Below are positions 8,824-17,248 of a DNA stretch of 64,000 nucleotides, piece after piece. The notes beneath the pieces were generated by a model. It worked only from the letters and a program-made list of their open reading frames with translations. It had not been told where the DNA came from and did no database searches. A program made the translations under genes and the position numbers. The stretch is from Bacteroidales bacterium. GTDB lineage: Bacteria; Bacteroidota; Bacteroidia; Bacteroidales; Salinivirgaceae. Within the stretch, counting starts at the first letter, position 1. Each line of letters starts with the position of its first letter. The stretch covers positions 1-64,000 of the forward strand of contig JAAYQU010000006.1 of the NCBI GenBank assembly GCA_012519055.1, read 5' to 3'.

Positions 8824-9339
8824 TTAGCTCTCTATGCCTTTCCTTGCCAGTACACCTTGATTATAGTAATGCTTAATCTCTTTCATCTCGGTAACTAAAT
8901 CGGCAAATTCAATTAGCTTGTCTGTTGCATAGCGACCTGTAATAATAATTTCAGTCTCGTCGGGTTTCTGCTTAATAATATTTATAAGCTCGTCGTCAGT
9001 AAAGAGGTTGTAGTAGATAGCGATGTTTGCCTCATCTAATACAATCACATCGTACTTGCCTAATAAAATTATTTCGGAAACCTCTTTAAGTCCCTCGCGA
9101 GCTGTATCTATATCAGCTTGTGAGGGCTTTTCGTAGATAAAACATTTTAGCCCATACTGCTTTATTGTGATGTCGGGTAAATATTTTTGTATCGCTTTAA
9201 CTTCCGAATAGGCTTCACCTTTCACAAATTGAGCGAAAAAAACCTTTTTCTCTGCGCCAACTGCTCTTAATGATAATCCTAATGCTGCGGTTGTTTTTCC
9301 TTTGCCGTTGCCGGTATAAATATGTATATATCCCTTCAT
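8824..9339 (-). CDS. cobO: Cob(I)yrinic acid a,c-diamide adenosyltransferase
   Basis: This enzyme transfers the adenosyl group of ATP to the cobalt of corrinoids, making adenosylcobalamin precursors or salvaged coenzyme. The 171 residues are the normal length for the CobO/BtuR family. The P-loop GNGKGKTTAA lies at residues 10-19, with IVLDEANIAIYY and a C-terminal VTEMKEIKHYYNQGV. No other cobalamin genes are in the window, so a salvage role fits at least as well as complete synthesis. It converges with comEC; only 44 bases separate the stops. Confidence 0.93.
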   Translation of the reverse strand: MKGYIHIYTGNGKGKTTAALGLSLRAVGAEKKVFFAQFVKGEAYSEVKAIQKYLPDITIKQYGLKCFIYEKPSQADIDTAREGLKEVSEIILLGKYDVIVLDEANIAIYYNLFTDDELINIIKQKPDETEIIITGRYATDKLIEFADLVTEMKEIKHYYNQGVLARKGIES

Positions 9340-9456
9340 AATAATGAGTTTTATACAATGTGATATTGTTGAAAATGTATGGATGTAGCTATAACACTAT
9401 AATGGAAAATTAGTCGATTAATTTGAAGTTGATGAAGCTTAACAAATTAAACAAAA

Positions 9457-9485
9457 ACGGGGGATGAAAAAATCCCCCGTAAACT
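9457..9485 (-). terminator. Terminator after the M20 amidohydrolase
   Basis: The arms ACGGGGGAT and ATCCCCCGT pair perfectly around six bases. Read on the minus strand a TTTTTGTTT tract follows. It lies 7 bases beyond the stop of the amidohydrolase gene. Confidence 0.9.
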
Positions 9486-9487
9486 TT

Positions 9488-10648
9488 TTATTTCAAATAA
9501 TCTTCCGTCAGAGCTACCCAGTAGGTTGCGCCGCGGCTAAGCATATCTTGGTTGAAAACATATTTGGGGTGATGCACCATAAAGGTGTCGCCGTTGCCAA
9601 TCATGCAGTATGTTCCGGCTTTTTCTTTTAGCATAAAGGCAAAGTCCTCGCTACCCATATAGGGGTGCATGTTTTCCACAACTTGATCTTCGCCAAAGGT
9701 AGCTTTTGCTACGTTTGCTGCCCACTTGGTGTTTTCGGGAGTGTTGATTAATACTGCTCCTGCAACGCCCTCGCGGATTTCATATTGACAGTTAAACGCT
9801 TCGGCTTGCGCTTTTGTAATTTTGCGGATTTTATCAAGAACCATAATGCGAAGGTCAGGCTCCATATTACGGATACTCAAACGCAAGATAGCTTTCTGTG
9901 GAACAGCATTACCTGCTATACCTGACTGAAATGCTCCCACGTTTACCACCGAGTTTTTCCATGGCGATACGTTGCGGCTTACGATAGTTTGTAGTGCCAT
10001 TACAAGAGAAGCTCCGCATACCAATGGGTCGATACTTAGCTCAGGCATTGAGCCGTGTGAGCCTTTACCTGTAAGCTCAATCTCCCAGTTATCAACGGCA
10101 GCCATTGTTTCGCCCTCGCGGAAATGGAATTTTCCTAAAGGTAAACCGGGCATATTGTGCATTCCATAAACAGCGTCAACAGGGAAACGTTTGAACAGAC
10201 CGTCTGCAACCATTGCTGGAGCTCCTTCCATGGTCTCTTCGCCGGGTTGGAAGATTAAACGGACGGTTCCGTTAAAGTTTTTGGTTGTTGCCAAGTATTT
10301 TCCCGCGCCGAGTAACATCGTAGCGTGTGAGTCGTGTCCGCAAAGGTGCGACCAGCCTTCTACTTTGCTCTTGTACGGCAAATTGTTATCTTCTAAAATG
10401 GGTAGTGCATCGAAATCGGCACGCATACCAATAGATTTTTTCCCGTTACCTACGGTCATAGATGCTACAACACCTGTTCCGCCAATGCCTTCAACAACAT
10501 CGTAGCCCCACGATTTTAGTTTATCGGCTATGTATTTGGCTGTTTTAGGAGTATCCATGTTTAGTTCAGGATTTTGGTGCATATAGTCCATCCACTCTTT
10601 CATTTCGGGTTGAAGCTTTGCAACTTCAGATAATAATTTTTTGTTCAT
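9488..10648 (-). CDS. M20 family metallo-amidohydrolase (aminoacylase/hippurate hydrolase type)
   Basis: A 386-residue zinc hydrolase that removes acyl groups from N-acyl amino acids or similar amides. Metal-binding motifs are present: RADFDALPI, then LCGHDSHATMLLG (Cys103, His105), PGEET (Glu137/138), GMHNMPG (His164) and the C-terminal MGSEDFAFM. There is no signal peptide, so it is cytoplasmic. It appears to be a single-gene unit with its own terminator. The exact substrate cannot be fixed: members of this family cleave N-acetyl amino acids, hippurate, acetyl-diaminopimelate or indole-acetyl conjugates. Confidence 0.93.
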   Translation of the reverse strand: MNKKLLSEVAKLQPEMKEWMDYMHQNPELNMDTPKTAKYIADKLKSWGYDVVEGIGGTGVVASMTVGNGKKSIGMRADFDALPILEDNNLPYKSKVEGWSHLCGHDSHATMLLGAGKYLATTKNFNGTVRLIFQPGEETMEGAPAMVADGLFKRFPVDAVYGMHNMPGLPLGKFHFREGETMAAVDNWEIELTGKGSHGSMPELSIDPLVCGASLVMALQTIVSRNVSPWKNSVVNVGAFQSGIAGNAVPQKAILRLSIRNMEPDLRIMVLDKIRKITKAQAEAFNCQYEIREGVAGAVLINTPENTKWAANVAKATFGEDQVVENMHPYMGSEDFAFMLKEKAGTYCMIGNGDTFMVHHPKYVFNQDMLSRGATYWVALTEDYLK

Positions 10649-10983
10649 AATATTGAAATTTTATGGGTTTGTTATTTTATTTGCACAATTGCTTGTAAAC
10701 AGTGATTTTTATATGTGTTATAGTAACTTTCTTGCTCTCTTACAAAATCACTCTGCTTTTCTCAAGTTGACAGATCTATCACGGTTACCTCAAGATAACT
10801 TTCTGTCGTAAAGGTATAATTATTCTTATAAAATATCAAGATAAGGGGGTTGTTTTTTATAAACTTTTGGTCATTAAAGAACCCTTTAAAAGTTTATTAT
10901 AATTTAAGGTGTTGTGATATTATGCTTTAAGGGTTTTAGAACTTAATATTATTTATGAAAAACCACTTCTTACAAAATTAGCT
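10649..10983. other. Intergenic region with one inverted repeat
   Basis: About 335 bases without a gene. The inverted repeat ATAAACTTTT (10859-10868) and AAAAGTTTAT (10888-10897) could form a hairpin. The rest must hold the promoter of the minus-strand amidohydrolase, but no good TTG/TAnnTTTG match was found. Confidence 0.45.
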
Positions 10984-11526
10984 TCATTTGTCATTACAGT
11001 AATTGCTTTTCCATTTGTTAAACTTCAAAGCGAAATAAAAAGCAGAAGGGAAACTTAACAAAGTGATTATAACACCAATCAATGCCCATAATAGCAAGGC
11101 TTCAAAACTCGTTTGTCCATTTTTAATAAAAAGGTAGAGTGTATAAATACAATAAGGTAATGCAATTATAGATGAAATAATTACGGGAACATATTTACGC
11201 CATATTATCCATTGCCCAATATGGACTAAAAGGTGTATGAAGTAAGCCGAAAAAGCGGCAAACCACAAGTAGTATGCACCATACCAAAGTGACAAATATG
11301 CAACAATAGAAATCAGTATAAATTCATGTAACACTGCAACAGCAAAAGCAGAGGTTGAAAGCGAGTATATTTGTTTTTTGTTCAATAAGTCATTCAGTTT
11401 AGGAAAACGTTTTTCAATTTCTGATTTGTTTTTTGCAAGCCATGGTTTGAACATTATGATTTCTTCAAAGTCGTGGAATATAAAAATCACAGGTAAAAGT
11501 GCCATTAATAACTTTGTTTCATTCAT
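10984..11526 (-). CDS. HXXEE domain membrane protein
   Basis: A 180-residue membrane protein carrying the family's namesake motif HDFEE at residues 18-22, on or near the first helix. Further His residues are in AVLHEF and LLVHIGQWI, and there are about five hydrophobic segments in all. HXXEE proteins are widespread in bacteria and their function is unknown; the conserved His and Glu residues suggest metal binding or a membrane hydrolase, which is inference. It is transcribed alone, with a small lipoprotein gene 150 bases upstream on the same strand. Confidence 0.85.
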   Translation of the reverse strand: MNETKLLMALLPVIFIFHDFEEIIMFKPWLAKNKSEIEKRFPKLNDLLNKKQIYSLSTSAFAVAVLHEFILISIVAYLSLWYGAYYLWFAAFSAYFIHLLVHIGQWIIWRKYVPVIISSIIALPYCIYTLYLFIKNGQTSFEALLLWALIGVIITLLSFPSAFYFALKFNKWKSNYCNDK

Positions 11527-11676
11527 CTCTTTTATTGTTTTATTTTCTTGTAATTTTTGATGCTTTCACTTTACTGGTTTCAGTGCTTCTGAGTTTCTAA
11601 CAATATATTGCACAAAGTTTGTTGTTGACAACTGTTCATTAAAAACAGCACAATAGTTTGCTTAAAGAAGTTAGTC

Positions 11677-11850
11677 CTAATTGTTATTAGTTTTTGTTTG
11701 TTCTTGCATTTCGCCTAAATAGTGTTGTGTTCCGCCATAGTATTTAAAGTTTATAAAATCGCAACCGTACTGCAGTGTTGGTTCGTTGTTTTTCTTGCAA
11801 CTTGCAAAAATTAACGAAATGGTCGTGATTGATAAAATTAGTTTCTTCAT
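11677..11850 (-). CDS. Small lipoprotein, 57 residues
   Basis: ATG at 11848-11850, stop TAG at 11677-11679. The product starts MKKLILSITTISLIFASCKK, a signal sequence ending in a lipobox-like FASC with the lipidation cysteine at residue 18. It is followed by a short mature chain with CDFINFKYYGGTQHYLGEM. The lipobox and start context support a real gene despite its size. The mature part has one further cysteine and aromatic residues but no recognised domain. Its role is unknown. Confidence 0.6.
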   Translation of the reverse strand: MKKLILSITTISLIFASCKKNNEPTLQYGCDFINFKYYGGTQHYLGEMQEQTKTNNN

Positions 11851-11994
11851 GGAAAATGTTTTTTATAATGAGATAACCAAGTTACAAATTTTTCATAAAG
11901 TTGTCAAGGGGTAAGGATGTTTTTTACGTAGATTAATTTTTGTTAACTTTACAGAAACATAGAGCGTATTCGCAAATGTTAAAATTATAATCAA

Positions 11995-12191
11995 ATGGAT
12001 ACAGAACATTCAAACAAAATTCTCCTTTTTATTACTGTTGATGATGTGCAATTTGAGGCAATGGAAAAAATAGCAGAAAATTAAACGATGATGAAATTTA
12101 TATTGCCCAAAAAGGATTGGGAAGTGGCTTGCTTGCAACTATAGACGTTTTATACTCAACAATTTTTAATGAAATGATTGAACATGCGTGA
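11995..12191 (+). pseudogene. Small gene interrupted by a one-base frameshift
   Basis: Frame 1 starts at ATG 11995 (MDTEHSNKILLFITVDDVQF) and stops at TAA 12082-12084. The -1 frame, open across that point, continues as KLNDDEIYIAQKGLGSGLL and ends at TGA 12189-12191 with FNEMIEHA. Adding one A to the four-A run at 12077-12080 joins them into one 65-residue acidic protein. The second half has coding-like composition with no start of its own. It may be a decayed gene, a sequencing error or a programmed shift. I do not recognise the family. Confidence 0.5.
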
Positions 12192-12215
12192 AATAGGCGA
12201 CACGGATGCATAAAT

Positions 12216-12233
12216 ATTTGTTTGCAAACAAAT
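12216..12233. repeat. Perfect 18-base palindrome
   Basis: ATTTGTTTGCAAACAAAT is self-complementary. Imperfect extensions on both sides (CGGATGC and GAGTCCG) lengthen the symmetry. It lies between the frameshifted small gene and the etfA terminator. It could be an operator or a fold in RNA; nothing decides this. Confidence 0.55.
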
Positions 12234-12263
12234 TGCGAGTCCGCTTGTTTTGGTGACAAACAA

Positions 12264-12301
12264 AAAAGCCAACCGACTTATTCTAAGTTAGTTGGCTTTT
12301 T
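12264..12301. terminator. Bidirectional terminator downstream of etfA
   Basis: AAAAGCCAAC and GTTGGCTTTT form the stem base, extended by GACTTA/TAAGTT, with T-rich sequence on both strands. It serves etfA on the minus strand and the small gene on the plus strand. Confidence 0.88.
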
Positions 12302-12321
12302 ATTTTTATCTAGCTTAAATA

Positions 12322-13329
12322 TTATCTATCAGCCAATTCGTCTGCAAGACGTTGTGTTAATAGTGGAACTATTTTGCACAAGTCGCCAACAATACCCAAA
12401 TCGGCAACGCCGAAAATTGGTGCAAACTTATCTTTGTTGATAGCTATAATATAATCGGACTCTTCCATTCCTGCAAGGTGCTGAATTGCTCCGGAAATAC
12501 CGATAGCAAAGTAGAGGTCAGGTCTAACCGTTTTACCTGTTTGACCAACTTGTCGATCTTGGGTTGCAACACCTGCGTCAACAAGGGCGCGAGATGCCGA
12601 CCTCTCGGCTTTCAACAGTTTTGCAAGTTCGTAGAGTTTCTCGTATCCCTCGTGGCAACCAACACCACGTCCACCAGAGACAAGAATTTTTGCGTCTGCA
12701 ATATCAATCTTATTTTTGGTTTCGGTAACGTTCTCAACAATCTCAACTTTAAATTTTGAGTTGTCGAACTCAACCTTAAAATCAACTACTTCGCCTTTGC
12801 GTGACTTGTCGGCAACATTTTTCTGCATTACGCCAGGGCGAACGGTTGACATCTGCGGATGATGGTCGGGACAAATAATCGTTGCCATAAGGTTTCCGCC
12901 AAAGGCAGGACGTGTCATAAGAAATTTACCCTCTTCGTCAATCTCAAGTTTTGTACAGTCGGCTGTAAGACCAGTCGCTAAGCGTGCAGACAGGCGTGGT
13001 GCAAGGTCGCGACCTATGGTTGTTGCGCCAAACAACACAATGTTGGGCTTGTATTTGGTAATCATTTGCCCTATTGCTTGTGTATACTGTTCAGTTAGAT
13101 AGTGTTCGAGGTTAGGGTGATCAGCAATTAGAACGATATCTGCGCCATATTCAATCAATTTTTGTGCACTGTTTTTTACGTTGTGCCCTGCAAGCATAGC
13201 AACAACCTTTTGTTTCAGTGCGCCAGCAAGTTGAGTGGCTTTACCAAGCAACTCAAGTGCAACTTTCGAGATTTCCCCACCTCGCTGTTCTATAAAAACA
13301 AAAACATTTTGATTATCTTGATTATTCAT
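12322..13329 (-). CDS. etfA: Electron transfer flavoprotein alpha subunit
   Basis: A 335-residue FAD-binding subunit of the soluble electron transfer flavoprotein. The C-terminal FAD domain is clear: SGGRGVG, SRALVDAG, QVGQTGKTVRPDLYFAIGIS, SGAIQHLAGM and AINKDKFAPIFGVADLGIVGD. It sits 30 bases downstream of etfB and behind an acyl-CoA dehydrogenase, forming a three-gene operon that ends in a strong terminator. Such Bcd/EtfAB complexes carry electrons to or from acyl-CoA in anaerobes and in some cases bifurcate them from NADH. Whether this one bifurcates cannot be told from motifs I can check by eye. Confidence 0.96.
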   Translation of the reverse strand: MNNQDNQNVFVFIEQRGGEISKVALELLGKATQLAGALKQKVVAMLAGHNVKNSAQKLIEYGADIVLIADHPNLEHYLTEQYTQAIGQMITKYKPNIVLFGATTIGRDLAPRLSARLATGLTADCTKLEIDEEGKFLMTRPAFGGNLMATIICPDHHPQMSTVRPGVMQKNVADKSRKGEVVDFKVEFDNSKFKVEIVENVTETKNKIDIADAKILVSGGRGVGCHEGYEKLYELAKLLKAERSASRALVDAGVATQDRQVGQTGKTVRPDLYFAIGISGAIQHLAGMEESDYIIAINKDKFAPIFGVADLGIVGDLCKIVPLLTQRLADELADR

Positions 13330-13359
13330 TTTTCAATTATTTTAAAAGTGCTCCGATGA

Positions 13360-14142
13360 TTAAATAATAAACTTCTCTTTCAGTCGGCTAATGATGATTG
13401 CCACTGCTTGTTCAGCATCAACTTCGAACTGTTCGCCAGCCTGTTTAACGCCTTTTGCAAACGATTTTGCAACCTTTGTGGGCGAGCCTTTTAGTCCGAG
13501 TTTCTCTACGTCAACGTCAATTTGGTCGGCAGTCCAAATTTCAACTTCCCTGTCGTATGCCTCCATTATTCGGCTTACGCTCATGTATCGTGGTTTAAAT
13601 CCTGTGGCAAGCACCGTAAGCAAGCAAGGCAGTTGTGCTTTTAGGATTTGATAACCTGTTTCATTCTCTTTTTTAATATTAACCGAGCGGTCGTTGTTGA
13701 GTGTACAACTTGCAACATACGATACTTGTGGCAAATCTAAATGTTCGGCAATCTGCGGACCAACTTGTGCTGTATCGCCGTCAATTGCCTGACGACCAGC
13801 GACTACAAGGTCAAATTTCAATTTTCTAAGTGCGCCAGCCAATGCGTTTGATGTTGCTAAAGTATCAGCTCCGGCAAATTTTCTGTCCGTTAGCAAGATA
13901 GCACGGTCTGCACCCATTGCAAGGGCTTCGCGCAACATAACATCGGCTTGGGGAGGTCCCATTGTGATAACGGTTACGTGAGCACCGTGTCTGTCTTTCA
14001 ACTGTAGTGCAAGCTCCAAACCGCTTTTGTCGTCGGGGTTCATAATACTTGGAACACCCTCTCTGATAAGTGTCCCTGTTTCAGGATTTATCTTGATTTC
14101 GTTGGTGTTAGGCACCTGTTTTATGCAAACAACTATATTCAT
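13360..14142 (-). CDS. etfB: Electron transfer flavoprotein beta subunit
   Basis: A 260-residue partner of EtfA that contacts the dehydrogenase and binds a nucleotide (AMP or, in bifurcating types, a second FAD). It starts with the typical MNIVVCIKQVPNTNEIKINPETGTLIR. Later come MNPDDKSGLELALQLKD, the AMGADRAILLTD segment and AGRQAIDGDTAQVGPQIAEHL. It lies between the dehydrogenase (18-base gap) and etfA in one operon. Its length is normal for the family. Confidence 0.96.
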   Translation of the reverse strand: MNIVVCIKQVPNTNEIKINPETGTLIREGVPSIMNPDDKSGLELALQLKDRHGAHVTVITMGPPQADVMLREALAMGADRAILLTDRKFAGADTLATSNALAGALRKLKFDLVVAGRQAIDGDTAQVGPQIAEHLDLPQVSYVASCTLNNDRSVNIKKENETGYQILKAQLPCLLTVLATGFKPRYMSVSRIMEAYDREVEIWTADQIDVDVEKLGLKGSPTKVAKSFAKGVKQAGEQFEVDAEQAVAIIISRLKEKFII

Positions 14143-14160
14143 GGTAACAAAGTATAAAAA

Positions 14161-15300
14161 TTATTTAAAAAGGTTAGCAGCGATAACCATACGTTGAACC
14201 TCTGATGTTCCTTCGTAAATCTCGGTAATCTTCGCATCACGCATCATTCTCTCAACAGGATATTCGCGTGTATATCCATATCCACCGTGGAATTGCACGG
14301 CTTTGGTAGTAACTTCCATTGCTGTTTCGGCAGCAAAGAGCTTAGCCATTGCAGCATCAACAGTGTATGGCACTTTGGTATCTTTCTTAAACGCAGCAGA
14401 ACGAACAAGTAATCTTGATGCCTGAACTTTTGTATAAAGGTCAGCCATTTGAAACTGAGTGTTTTGGAAAGCAGAGATGCTACGTCCAAACTGCTTTCTC
14501 TCTTTTGTGTATTTAACTGTCTCATCAATAGCACCTTGAGCAATGCCAAGAGCTTGTGAGGCAATACCAATTCGTCCGCCGTCTAACGTTTTCATTGCAA
14601 TACTAAAACCTCTGTTTAACTTGCCTAACAGATTGCTTTTTGGAATTCTGCAATTATCAAATATAAGTTCACAAGTTGAAGAACCTCTAATACCCAATTT
14701 GTGTTCCTCGCGACCAACTGTAAAGCCCTCTGTTCCAGCCTCAACAATAAAAGCTGAAATGCCTCTCGTTCCTTGTGATTTGTCGGTCATCGCAAAAATG
14801 ACAAAAACGTGAGCATGTCCTGCATTGGTTATGAAGATTTTGCTTCCATTTAACACATACTCGTCGCCATCTTCAACAGCTGTTGTTTGTTGTGCTGATG
14901 CATCTGTACCGGCATTTGGCTCGGTTAATCCAAAAGCTCCAATCCATTCGCCATTACATAGCTTTGGCAAATATTTTTGTTTTTGCTCTTCGGTGCCGTT
15001 CTCAAAAATTGGTGCAACGCACAGTGAAATATGAGCCGAAAGTAGCACTCCCGTTGTTGCACAGGCGCGTGAAATCTCTTCAACAGCCATTGAATAGATT
15101 ACATTTGAACCGCCCGAACCGCCATACTCTTTTGGCACGGTAATGCCCATTAAACCTATGTCCGCCATTTTTTTTGCCGTCTCCGCGGGAAATCTTTCCT
15201 GCTCATCAATTTCGGCGGCTAATGGCTTAACTTCTTTTTCTGAAAACTCATGAATCATTTTCAGAAAAAGTTCTTCTGTTTTTGTTAAATTAAAGTCCAT
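14161..15300 (-). CDS. Short-chain acyl-CoA dehydrogenase (butyryl-CoA dehydrogenase type)
   Basis: A 379-residue FAD enzyme that oxidises acyl-CoA or, in fermenters, reduces enoyl-CoA such as crotonyl-CoA. The signatures GAFGLTEPNAGTDASA and QFHGGYGYTREYPVERMMRDAKI are present, and the catalytic base is Glu363 in IYEGTSE. That position is the one used by short-chain (butyryl/short branched) enzymes. It is the first gene of an operon with etfB and etfA, its electron partners. No thiolase or crotonase is adjacent, so the direction and substrate in the cell are not settled. Confidence 0.95.
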   Translation of the reverse strand: MDFNLTKTEELFLKMIHEFSEKEVKPLAAEIDEQERFPAETAKKMADIGLMGITVPKEYGGSGGSNVIYSMAVEEISRACATTGVLLSAHISLCVAPIFENGTEEQKQKYLPKLCNGEWIGAFGLTEPNAGTDASAQQTTAVEDGDEYVLNGSKIFITNAGHAHVFVIFAMTDKSQGTRGISAFIVEAGTEGFTVGREEHKLGIRGSSTCELIFDNCRIPKSNLLGKLNRGFSIAMKTLDGGRIGIASQALGIAQGAIDETVKYTKERKQFGRSISAFQNTQFQMADLYTKVQASRLLVRSAAFKKDTKVPYTVDAAMAKLFAAETAMEVTTKAVQFHGGYGYTREYPVERMMRDAKITEIYEGTSEVQRMVIAANLFK

Positions 15301-15713
15301 AGCGTAAATTGTAATTTATAAATATATAAAACTATCATTGTTTTTAAGTGTCTCTTTTTCAGTCGTTTAGACATTTGAGTGTTTGGCGATTGCACAAAAA
15401 AATAGCGCACTTCAATAGTAAATATGCGAAGTGACATTGTGCAACATTTTCTGACGAAAATCAGATTAGGTAATAACCAATCTCCATGCCAAAAGTTGAC
15501 TTCAAAATTACAATTTTAAATCATGAAAACCATGAAAATAATGAGAAACGGCAAAACCAAAATAAATAAAATTAATAACCAACATCAGTCATTATAACTA
15601 AAAACTTAAAATTCTTTTTTTTGAAGATGCTGATATTTACTTAGTTGTTATAATTTATATGTTCTATAGGTAAAACAACACATATTAAAGATAGTAAACA
15701 GAATGATTCCAGC
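15301..15713. other. Intergenic region upstream of the dehydrogenase operon
   Basis: About 410 bases between divergent genes. It must contain the promoter of the minus-strand dehydrogenase; the best -7-like box I can see (TACTATTG, minus strand, near 15406-15413) has one mismatch. No coding signal or repeat was recognised. Confidence 0.4.
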
Positions 15714-15743
15714 TTGTCTGGTTTCATAAACTTACTACTTTTG
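15714..15743 (+). promoter_or_regulatory. Bacteroidota-type promoter of the DUF486 gene
   Basis: TTG at 15714-15716, a 19-base spacer and TACTTTTG at 15736-15743. It overlaps an upstream in-frame GTG at 15743, ruling that codon out and supporting ATG 15782. Confidence 0.78.
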
Positions 15744-15781
15744 TGTCTGTTTTTAATCACAAACTTTTAACTAAAAACTGT

Positions 15782-16147
15782 ATGAAAGCTTTTCTTACTA
15801 TTGGATTGCTTATTTGCTCTAATATTTTTATGACTTTTGCATGGTACGGACATTTGAAACTCTCTGAATATTCGTGGTTTAGCAAATTGTCGTTGTTTGG
15901 AATTATTGTTTTTAGCTGGGGCATTGCTTTTTTCGAGTACTGCTTTCAGGTTCCGGCAAACAGAATTGGTTTTGTTAATAATGGCGGACCGTTCTCTTTG
16001 GTACAACTAAAGGTGTTACAAGAAGTTATTACACTTGTAGTGTTTATGGTTTTTTCTTATGTGGCTTTTCAGTCGCAAATAAAACCCAACCACATCATAG
16101 GCTTTGTGCTGTTGGTGTTGGCGGTCTATTTTATCTTTAAAGGATAG
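15782..16147 (+). CDS. DUF486 small DMT-like membrane protein
   Basis: A 121-residue protein with four hydrophobic helices that matches the DUF486 family, a small relative of the drug/metabolite transporter superfamily. Typical segments are FMTFAWYGHLK, AFFEYCFQVPANRIG and FSLVQLKVLQEVITLVVF. Function in the family is not established; transport is inferred from the four-helix architecture only. ATG 15782 is chosen because the promoter's -7 box covers the earlier GTG. It is a single-gene unit. Confidence 0.88.
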   Translation: MKAFLTIGLLICSNIFMTFAWYGHLKLSEYSWFSKLSLFGIIVFSWGIAFFEYCFQVPANRIGFVNNGGPFSLVQLKVLQEVITLVVFMVFSYVAFQSQIKPNHIIGFVLLVLAVYFIFKG

Positions 16148-16459
16148 AGTTATTTAAAGAAAATATAAGTTCAAACAATAAATTAAAGTTAAAAAAATTG
16201 CTTCGAGAATCACATCTTAAAGAAAAAAACTATACATTTATTGCGAAAATGTTCGTGTTGAAAAACAAATTCAAGAACAGTTAAAATAAAACTACTTTCA
16301 CAATAAAAACAGAGAGCTATATTGTGAAAAGTATTACAAATATTCATTCATATCGACAACTACATCTATGAAACGAATATGCCAATTAAACCTTGATACA
16401 AAATAAAGTGATTATTGCGCGTAAGTTTCATATCACATTAAACTAAAAATCGTGAACAT
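16148..16459. other. Intergenic region before the outer-membrane barrel gene
   Basis: About 310 bases, very AT-rich, with no open frame of note and no clear promoter match. It should carry the control region of the barrel/MFS operon. Confidence 0.35.
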
Positions 16460-17236
16460 ATGAAAAGAAATGTTTTACTCTTTTTTACTCTTATTTGTAC
16501 AACGGCTTTTGCCCAAACAGATGAAGATACTGTCAAGCCTTCAACATGGAAAATGATAGGCAACGCTCAATACGTTACCCAACACCATTGGCGTGGAATT
16601 GGCAAGGGGGGGTTGTTCGGCGGTGCACCTGCTTTTGAACCAACAGTTGCGTTTGTTAATAAGAACTGGAACATGGGTGTCTTTACTGCCGCCTCTTTTG
16701 ATGACGTTTATAAGGCTGTGATACCGTGGGTATCGTTCTCACCAGTAAAAGGCTTATGGGTTGGCGTTTGGGACATCTATTCACCCGGAAAGGTTATGTG
16801 GACACACAATCCATTTGATTACTCTCTTGCCACATCAAAGCACTTTGTTGATGCGGTAATCTCTTATCAGCTTCCTTGGTTCCCTCTCACTTTTAAGTGG
16901 GCGACAATTGTAGCCGGTAAGGATGCTAATGCTGACGGAAAAAGAAACTTCACCTCATACGGGGAAGTTTCCTACGTGCATCGTTGGAATGCTTTCAGTA
17001 TTTGGGGATGTGTAAGTATGACACCCGCGAAAGGGTTGTACACAATGGCCGTAATGAAAGATGGTAAAGAACCCAAACCCGGCATTAACAACTTAGAACT
17101 TAAGTTACAGTACGACTTTAAACTTTACGAGCCAGTTTCGTTACCCGTATTTGCAAAATTCACTTACAATCCGCTTGTTAACGTATTCCTATTTCAGGCT
17201 GGTGCAAGCATAATAATTCCATATTCATTCAAATAA
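16460..17236 (+). CDS. Putative outer-membrane beta-barrel protein
   Basis: A 258-residue exported protein with a signal peptide (MKRNVLLFFTLICTTAFA, cleavage before QTDE). The mature chain has alternating aromatic/polar strands such as YVTQHHWRGIGKG and ends in SIIIPYSFK, with a terminal aromatic typical of barrels. The opening resembles TorF-type putative porins, but I cannot confirm the family. It precedes an MFS exporter by 12 bases and is probably co-transcribed with it. A barrel feeding or draining a periplasmic route served by the two MFS proteins is plausible but inferred from position. Confidence 0.6.
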   Translation: MKRNVLLFFTLICTTAFAQTDEDTVKPSTWKMIGNAQYVTQHHWRGIGKGGLFGGAPAFEPTVAFVNKNWNMGVFTAASFDDVYKAVIPWVSFSPVKGLWVGVWDIYSPGKVMWTHNPFDYSLATSKHFVDAVISYQLPWFPLTFKWATIVAGKDANADGKRNFTSYGEVSYVHRWNAFSIWGCVSMTPAKGLYTMAVMKDGKEPKPGINNLELKLQYDFKLYEPVSLPVFAKFTYNPLVNVFLFQAGASIIIPYSFK

Positions 17237-17248
17237 AACCTTGAAACA

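Noticed and set aside
12222-12440. 72-codon plus-strand frame spanning the terminator and etfA end
   Set aside because: It crosses a strong terminator and reads antisense into etfA; the product has no sensible features.
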